Assembly: GCF_029952525.1 (NCBI RefSeq)
Contig: NZ_JASAOF010000002.1
Location: 1 to 64,000, forward strand
Source: Saccharopolyspora ipomoeae
Lineage (GTDB): Bacteria; Actinomycetota; Actinomycetes; Mycobacteriales; Pseudonocardiaceae
Direction of reading: 5' to 3'
DNA length: 64,000 nt
The position numbers were made by a program, and so were the translations under genes. Shown piece by piece: positions 59,247 through 64,000 of the stretch (positions are counted from its first letter, which is position 1; each line of letters opens with the position of its first letter). The notes beneath the pieces are model-generated. The model saw only the letters and a list, made by a program, of their open reading frames with translations, had not been told where the DNA came from and ran no database searches.

Positions 59247-60680
59247 CTACCAGTTGAGGCTGAGGTATTGGGTTTCGGTGAACTCGTGGAGGCCCTCGTG
59301 GCCGCCTTCGCGGCCGAGGCCGCTCTGCTTGGTGCCGCCGAAGGGGGCCGACGGGTCGGAGATCGCTCCCCGGTTGATGCCGACCATGCCGGCGTCGACG
59401 TGCTCGGCGAGATCGACGGCGCGCTGGAGCTCCCCGGCGAAGACGTAGGCGGCCAGGCCCATCTCGGTGTCGTTGACCGCGCGCAGCATCGCGTCCTCGT
59501 CGCGCCAGGTGACGATGGGGGCGACGGGTCCGAAGATCTCCTCGCGCACCACCCGCGCGTCGGCGGGCACGTCGGTGAGCACCGTCGGGGCCAGGAAGTA
59601 CCCGGGACCGCCGGGGACCTCGGCGCGGGCGGCGACGCGGGCTCCGCGCGCGAGCGCGTCGTCGATCAGAGCCGTGATGCCGGTGACGGCCTCCTCGCTG
59701 ATCAGCGGCCCGACCTCGGCGCCGTCGCCGGTGCCGACGCGCAGCGCCTCGACGGCCTTGCCCAGCCGCTCGGTGAACTCCTCGGCGACGTCGGCGTGGA
59801 CGTAGAACCGGTTGGCCGACACGCACGCCTGGCCCCCGCCGCGGAACTTCGCGATCATCGCCCCGGCGACCGCCGCGTCGAGGTCGGCGTCGGCGGTGAC
59901 GATGAACGGCGCGTTGCCGCCGAGCTCCATCGACGTGGTCACGACCCGGTCCGCGGCCTGCCGCAGCAGCAACCGCCCGACCTGCGTGGACCCGGTGAAC
60001 GAGAGCGCGCGGACCCGCGAGTCGGCCAGCCACGCGCTCACCACACCCGCGGCGTCGGTGGTCGGCACCACGTTGACGACCCCGTCCGGGGCGCCCGCCT
60101 CGGCGAGCAGCCGGGTGATCGCCAGCGCGGTCAGCGGCGTCTCGGCGGCGGGCTTGAGCACGACGGTGCACCCGGCGGCGAGCGCGGGGCCGATCTTGCG
60201 GGTGGCCATCGCGGCGGGGAAGTTCCAGGGCGTCACCAGCGCGGCCACCCCGACGGGCCGGTAGGTCACCAGCGTGCGGGCGCCACCGGCGGGCGCGGGG
60301 GAGTAGCGGCCCTCGGTGCGGACCGCTTCCTCGGAGTACCAGCGGAAGAACTCGGCGGCGTAGCCGACCTCGGCCCGCGCGTCGGACAGCGACTTGCCGT
60401 TCTCGGCCGTGATCAGCCGGGCCAGGTCCTCGTGGTCGCGGTGCATGAGCTCGTAGGTGCGGCGCAGCACGTCGGAGCGCTCGCGCGGCGGGGTGGCGGC
60501 CCAGCCCGCGGCCGCCTGTACCGCCGCGTCGACCGCGGCGGTGGCGTCGTCGGGGGAACCGTCGGAGACGGCGGCGATGGGCGTGGCGGTGGCGGGGTCG
60601 ACGACGTCGAAGAGCCCGCCGCGGCCGGCGAGCCACTGGCCGCCGATGTGGAGGCCGCGGTCGGATTCGAGGTGGTGCAC
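59247..60680 (-). CDS. NAD(P)-dependent succinate-semialdehyde dehydrogenase-like enzyme
   Basis: This 477-residue aldehyde dehydrogenase fits the GabD group. It has the cofactor segment ALVTPWNFPAAMATRKIGPA, FTGSTQVGRLLL, the catalytic Glu in SMELGGNAPFIV and the catalytic Cys in GGGQACVSANRFYV. The end GGTKQSGLGREGGHEGLHEF is typical. GTG at 60680 follows GAGAGGACG. It is divergent from a LysR regulator, which probably controls it. Succinate semialdehyde is the usual substrate of the group, but this cannot be shown from sequence alone. Confidence 0.9.
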   Translation of the reverse strand: MHHLESDRGLHIGGQWLAGRGGLFDVVDPATATPIAAVSDGSPDDATAAVDAAVQAAAGWAATPPRERSDVLRRTYELMHRDHEDLARLITAENGKSLSDARAEVGYAAEFFRWYSEEAVRTEGRYSPAPAGGARTLVTYRPVGVAALVTPWNFPAAMATRKIGPALAAGCTVVLKPAAETPLTALAITRLLAEAGAPDGVVNVVPTTDAAGVVSAWLADSRVRALSFTGSTQVGRLLLRQAADRVVTTSMELGGNAPFIVTADADLDAAVAGAMIAKFRGGGQACVSANRFYVHADVAEEFTERLGKAVEALRVGTGDGAEVGPLISEEAVTGITALIDDALARGARVAARAEVPGGPGYFLAPTVLTDVPADARVVREEIFGPVAPIVTWRDEDAMLRAVNDTEMGLAAYVFAGELQRAVDLAEHVDAGMVGINRGAISDPSAPFGGTKQSGLGREGGHEGLHEFTETQYLSLNW

Positions 60681-60780
60681 GGGTTCGTCCTCTCGGGAGA
60701 CCTCGGTGGAGCAGGCCGCCGCCCATCCTCGTCACGCGCGGCCATGCAGTCGAATGCCGATTTCGCACAGGATCTAGTAC

Positions 60781-60797
60781 TGCGAGGCATACTCGCA
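60781..60797. promoter_or_regulatory. Candidate LysR binding site
   Basis: TGCGAGGCATACTCGCA has perfect 6-bp arms around 5 bp. It lies immediately before the LysR start and about 100 bp before the divergent dehydrogenase start, the usual place for a LysR autoregulatory site. Confidence 0.55.
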
Positions 60798-60800
60798 GGT

Positions 60801-61682
60801 GTGGAACTGCGCATCATGAGGTACTTCGTGGCCGTCGCCGAAGCCGGGAGCGTGAGCGAGGCCGCCCGGCGGGTGCACGTGACCCAGCCCGCGCTGTCCC
60901 GGCAGCTGCGGGCGTGGGAGCGCGAGCTGCGGCTGACGCTGTTCGACCGCCGCGACGGGCGGCTGGAGCTCAGCGCGGCCGGCCGCGAGTTCCTGCCCGT
61001 CGTCCGCGACGTGCTGCAACGCGCCGACGCCGCCAGGGCGGCGGCCGAGTCGCTGGCCGCGGGGCGGCTGGTGAACCTGGCGATCGCCGCCAGCCCGACG
61101 ACGCTCACCGACGTCATCGCCCCGTTCCTGGCCACCTTCGGCCCGGACGACCCGATGCCGACCGTGCAGGAGGCGGGCGGGCAGGCGGCCCTGGACCGGC
61201 TCGAACGCGGCGCGGACCTGGCCGTGATCACCCAGCGACCGCCTGACTCGTGGAGCTCGCGGACGCTCGCGGTCCTGCCGCTGTGGGCGTACGTCCCGCC
61301 CGAACACCCCTGGACCGCGCGGGATTCGGTCTCCCTCGACGAACTGGCCGAGCAGCCCCTCGTCGTCCTCGACCCCACGTTCGGCCCCCGCCGGCTCCTC
61401 GACCAGGCGCTGGCCGACCGGCGGCTGGCCCCGGCGGAGCTCGTCGAGTGCGGCAACGCCCAGGTCGCCCAAGCGCTCACCGCCGCGGGCCGAGGCGTCG
61501 CCGTCGTCTCCGACGACCCGCGCTTCGACCTGCATCCCCTGCGCATCAACAGGCCCGGGCACGACGACCTCTCGATCACCCTGCACGCGGTCTGGAACCC
61601 CGCGCACCACGCCGCCGTCGCGCTGAGCGACGTGGCGGATCGGCTCAGGGCCTTCTGCCACGCGCGCTACCCGCAGTCGTGA
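60801..61682 (+). CDS. LysR family transcriptional regulator
   Basis: This 293-residue protein has a LysR winged helix at the N-terminus (RYFVAVAEAGSVSEAARRVH, then VTQPALSRQLRAWERELRL) and a two-lobe effector domain. GTG at 60801 begins five residues before the conserved MRYFVAV; ATG 60816 is possible. The open frame upstream is only the shadow of the dehydrogenase gene. It is divergent from the semialdehyde dehydrogenase gene, with a clear palindrome between, so it probably controls that gene in response to an aldehyde or its precursor. Confidence 0.9.
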   Translation: MELRIMRYFVAVAEAGSVSEAARRVHVTQPALSRQLRAWERELRLTLFDRRDGRLELSAAGREFLPVVRDVLQRADAARAAAESLAAGRLVNLAIAASPTTLTDVIAPFLATFGPDDPMPTVQEAGGQAALDRLERGADLAVITQRPPDSWSSRTLAVLPLWAYVPPEHPWTARDSVSLDELAEQPLVVLDPTFGPRRLLDQALADRRLAPAELVECGNAQVAQALTAAGRGVAVVSDDPRFDLHPLRINRPGHDDLSITLHAVWNPAHHAAVALSDVADRLRAFCHARYPQS

Positions 61683-61760
61683 GCCCGCTCGGCAGAAGTC
61701 CGGAGCCGTTGCGGTGAAGTAGTTTTCAGCGATGGCCGCTGGAACGGTCCACTGAGGACA

Positions 61761-62258
61761 TCACGAGTAGAACGGCGCCGTGGTGCCGCCCAGGGGAGTG
61801 GGGTCGAGCCCGAGCTTGCGGTGGTCCCACGAGCGCGTGCGCTCCACGTCGACCCGGACGGCGACCCGCTTGTGCAGCATGTACTCCACCAGCGGCTTGA
61901 CCTCGTCGGTGTAGGGGCCGTGGTAGCGCTCCCAGATGTTGACGCCGACCGCCCACAGCGCGTCCGGGTCGTCGACGATCTCGGCACGCCCCTCCAGGGA
62001 CACGCCGCGCAGCGTCTCGTAGGTGAGCCCGTCCTCGATCAGCACCGTCACGCGCGGGTCCCGCCCGATGTTGACGGCTTTCTGCGCCTTCGCCTTGGTC
62101 TCGAACCAGACGACGCCGTCGAGCAGCGCGAACCACATCGCCACCGCGTGCGGGTGCCCGGACGGGCCCAGCGTGGACAGCGTCGCCGTGCGACGGGTGG
62201 CCATGAACGCCTCGATCTCCTCCGGCGTCATCTGAACCTGCGTGCGCTGCTTGGCCAT
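61761..62258 (-). CDS. Pyridoxamine 5'-phosphate oxidase-fold (PPOX-class) protein
   Basis: This 165-residue split-barrel protein belongs to the PPOX family. The N-terminal part MTPEEIEAFMATRRTATLST, then PHAVAMWFALLDGVVWFET and NIGRDPRVTVLIED, is the usual FMN- or F420-binding pattern of actinobacterial members. Such proteins are F420H2-dependent reductases or heme/flavin binders. ATG at 62258 fits. It lies alone, convergent with the LysR gene and divergent from the adenosine-deaminase-like gene. Confidence 0.85.
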   Translation of the reverse strand: MAKQRTQVQMTPEEIEAFMATRRTATLSTLGPSGHPHAVAMWFALLDGVVWFETKAKAQKAVNIGRDPRVTVLIEDGLTYETLRGVSLEGRAEIVDDPDALWAVGVNIWERYHGPYTDEVKPLVEYMLHKRVAVRVDVERTRSWDHRKLGLDPTPLGGTTAPFYS

Positions 62259-62358
62259 CGATGTCCCTTCTCGTCGTCGAGCGATCCCGACCGTAGAGGC
62301 CGGGGTCGCGGGTTGTCACGGGTTCGACAGGAGGTGATCGAAGCAGCAGGATCGAGGT

Positions 62359-63378
62359 ATGCGCAGCACCTTCATCGACTCCCTGCCGAAGGTCGAGCTC
62401 CACGTGCACCTGGAGGGCTCGATGCAGCCGGCGACCCTGCTGGCGCTCGCCCGCAAGCACGGCATCGCCGACCTGCCCGGCACCCTGGAGGAAGTGCGCG
62501 CCTGGTACGGCTTCCGCGACTTCGCGCACTTCATCGACGTCTACCGCAACGCAGTGCGGGTGCTGTGCGACGAGGACGACTTCGCGCTGCTGGCCGCCGA
62601 GACCCTCCGCTCCCTGGCCGCGCAGAACGTCCGGTACGCGGAGATGAACTTCAGCCTGTCCAACCACCTCAAGCGTGGCATCCCCGCTGAGCTGGTCTTC
62701 GCGGGTCTGGAGCGCGGGCGGCTGCAGGTCGAGGCGGTGCACGACATCGCGGTCCGCTGGATCCCTGACTTCTCCGGTGACTTCGGCGTCGAGGCCGGGG
62801 CCGAGACCCTGGAGGCGGCGCTGCGCCACGGTCCGGGCAGCGTGCTCGGGTTCAGCGTCGGCGGTATCGAGGTCGACCGGGCGCCGTTCGCCCGGATCTT
62901 CGCTCGGGCCCGCGACGCCGGGCTGCGCAGCTTCCCGCACGCCGGGGAGACCGGTGGCCCGGACAGCGTGTGGACGGCGCTGCGCGACCTCGGCGCCGAC
63001 CGCATCGGCCACGGCATCGCCAGCGTCCGCGACCCCGAGCTGCTCGCTCACCTGCGCGAACACCGGATCCCGCTGGACGTCTCGCCCACCTCGAACCTGT
63101 GCACGCGGGTCGTGGCCGGGCTCGACGAGCACCCGCTGCCCCGGATGCTCGACGCCGGGCTGCTGGTCACCCTCAACTCCGACGACCCGCCGATGTTCGG
63201 CACCGACCTGACCGGCGAGTACCACGCAGCGCGCCGCATGGGGCTCGACGACGCCGCGCTCGCGTGCCTGGCGCGCAACGCCGTGGAAGCGAGCTTCGCC
63301 GAACCGGAGCTCAAGACGCGGCTGCTCGCCGAGATCGATGCCGCGCTGGCAGTCGATTCCCAAGCTAGCGACCGTTAA
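62359..63378 (+). CDS. add: Adenosine deaminase family protein (adenosine or aminodeoxyfutalosine deaminase)
   Basis: This 339-residue metal-dependent deaminase has all family marks: LHVHLEGSMQPATLL (two metal His), HAGETGGP (metal His and catalytic Glu), GHGIASV and LNSDDPPMFG (metal Asp). It removes the amino group of adenosine or a related adenine compound such as aminodeoxyfutalosine in menaquinone synthesis. ATG at 62359 is at the conserved start. The gene is 40 bp upstream of a crotonase gene. Which of the two substrates applies cannot be settled here. Confidence 0.88.
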   Translation: MRSTFIDSLPKVELHVHLEGSMQPATLLALARKHGIADLPGTLEEVRAWYGFRDFAHFIDVYRNAVRVLCDEDDFALLAAETLRSLAAQNVRYAEMNFSLSNHLKRGIPAELVFAGLERGRLQVEAVHDIAVRWIPDFSGDFGVEAGAETLEAALRHGPGSVLGFSVGGIEVDRAPFARIFARARDAGLRSFPHAGETGGPDSVWTALRDLGADRIGHGIASVRDPELLAHLREHRIPLDVSPTSNLCTRVVAGLDEHPLPRMLDAGLLVTLNSDDPPMFGTDLTGEYHAARRMGLDDAALACLARNAVEASFAEPELKTRLLAEIDAALAVDSQASDR

Positions 63379-63417
63379 GCTGAGCGGAGCCGCCGAGCCG
63401 ATCACAGGAGATCGCCG

Positions 63418-64000
63418 ATGAGTGACAGTGTTCTGACCGAGTTCGCGGATGGGATCGCGCAGATCACCATCAACCGCCCCGAGGCCCGCAACGCCGTCGA
63501 CCGCTCGGTCGCCGAGGGCATCGCGGCCGCGATCGACGAGTTCGAATCCCGCGGCGACCTGACCGCGGCCGTGCTCACCGGCGCCGGGGGCACCTTCTGC
63601 GCGGGCATGGACCTCAAGGCCTTCACCCGAGGTGAGCGGCCCTCGCTGCCCGGCCGCGGGTTCGGCGGGCTCACCGAGAAGCCCCCGACGAAGCCGCTGA
63701 TCGCCGCCGTCGAGGGCTGGGCGCTGGCGGGCGGCTGCGAACTGGCGCTGTCCGCCGACCTCATCGTGGCCTCGCGGGAGTCGAAGTTCGGGCTGCCCGA
63801 GGTCAAGCGCAGCCTCGTCGCCGCGGCCGGCGGCCTGCTTCGGCTGCCCAAGACGCTGCCGTACCAGCTGGCGATGGAGATCGCGCTGACCGGCGACCCG
63901 ATCACCGCCGAGGTCGCCCACCAGCACGGTCTGGTCAACAAGCTCACCGAGCCGGGCGACGCGCTGGCCGAGGCGCGGGCGCTGGCGGCCCGCATCGCCG
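63418..64000 (+). CDS. Enoyl-CoA hydratase/isomerase family protein (cut by window end)
   Basis: An open frame from ATG 63418 runs through the window end, giving at least 194 residues. The protein starts MSDSVLTEFADGIAQITINR and shows the crotonase oxyanion-hole segments TFCAGMDLKAF and EGWALAGGCELALSADLIVA, then FGLPEVKRSLVAAAGGLLRL with a Glu at the usual site. AGGAG lies about 8 bp upstream of the start. It follows the adenosine-deaminase-like gene by 39 bp and may be co-transcribed. The C-terminus and exact reaction are not visible. Confidence 0.87.
   Translation, partial: MSDSVLTEFADGIAQITINRPEARNAVDRSVAEGIAAAIDEFESRGDLTAAVLTGAGGTFCAGMDLKAFTRGERPSLPGRGFGGLTEKPPTKPLIAAVEGWALAGGCELALSADLIVASRESKFGLPEVKRSLVAAAGGLLRLPKTLPYQLAMEIALTGDPITAEVAHQHGLVNKLTEPGDALAEARALAARIA

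Noticed and set aside
59184-60800. Upstream extension of the LysR frame to 832 residues
   Set aside because: It runs antisense through the whole semialdehyde dehydrogenase gene and shows no domain before residue 540, where the LysR protein begins.

Overview
The window is a dense, very GC-rich stretch (roughly 70% or more by eye) with many GTG/TTG starts, short ATGA-type overlaps, and gene types common in filamentous actinobacteria: a LAL regulator, a CvnABCD conservon, GAP and DUF7144-type membrane proteins, and an ECF sigma factor with a zinc-finger anti-sigma. My best guess is a Pseudonocardiales chromosome, for example Saccharopolyspora-like. That is inference from style, not from a marker gene. 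I see no rRNA, tRNA, CRISPR array, transposase or phage gene.

Region 1 (9-2705) is a LAL-type LuxR regulator. Region 2 (2.7-20.3 kb) is a catabolic island. It holds an IclR regulator, a GMC oxidoreductase, a leftward operon (amine oxidase, flavin reductase, semialdehyde dehydrogenase, FMN-dependent monooxygenase, hydratase), a rightward operon (RibBA, an MDR dehydrogenase, two enolase-superfamily enzymes), a fused DapA-type aldolase/aldehyde dehydrogenase, and a ProP-like transporter. Five copies of a 17-bp inverted repeat (consensus CGTTCRnnnAnTGAACR) sit in the three control regions of this island and tie it together as one regulon. The enzymes and transporter suggest breakdown of a betaine- or hydroxyproline-like imino acid to 2-oxoglutarate. 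The true substrate is unknown.

Region 3 (20.4-28.4 kb) has a crotonase and an isochorismatase-like hydrolase, then a sulfide/persulfide operon (CstR-like repressor, persulfide dioxygenase-rhodanese, rhodanese, TSUP exporter) with two matching repressor operators, then a LysR-PrpF-carboxylate transporter set. Region 4 (28.4-32.9 kb) has two TetR-controlled groups with an MpaB-type oxygenase, two carboxymuconolactone-decarboxylase-like proteins and a VOC protein. Region 5 (33.1-45.4 kb) is envelope and signalling: an HtrA-like protease, ECF sigma and anti-sigma factors, a MoxR-DUF58-VWA operon, a Crp-family regulator, a secreted Ig-like protein, and a conservon with an MHYT sensor upstream.

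Region 6 (45.7-56.0 kb) is two carbon-source operons read in opposite directions from about 51 kb. The leftward set has a GntR, an MFS transporter, a deleted dehydrogenase relic, an aldehyde dehydrogenase, a cupin, a small monooxygenase-like protein and a second GntR. The rightward set (isopropylmalate-dehydrogenase-like enzyme, Asp/Glu racemase-like protein, DUF1537 kinase, class II aldolase, CitMHS transporter) fits four-carbon acid-sugar catabolism. Region 7 (56.0-64.0 kb) holds a BCCT betaine transporter, two membrane proteins, a LysR-controlled semialdehyde dehydrogenase, a PPOX-fold protein, an adenosine-deaminase-family enzyme, and a crotonase cut by the window end.
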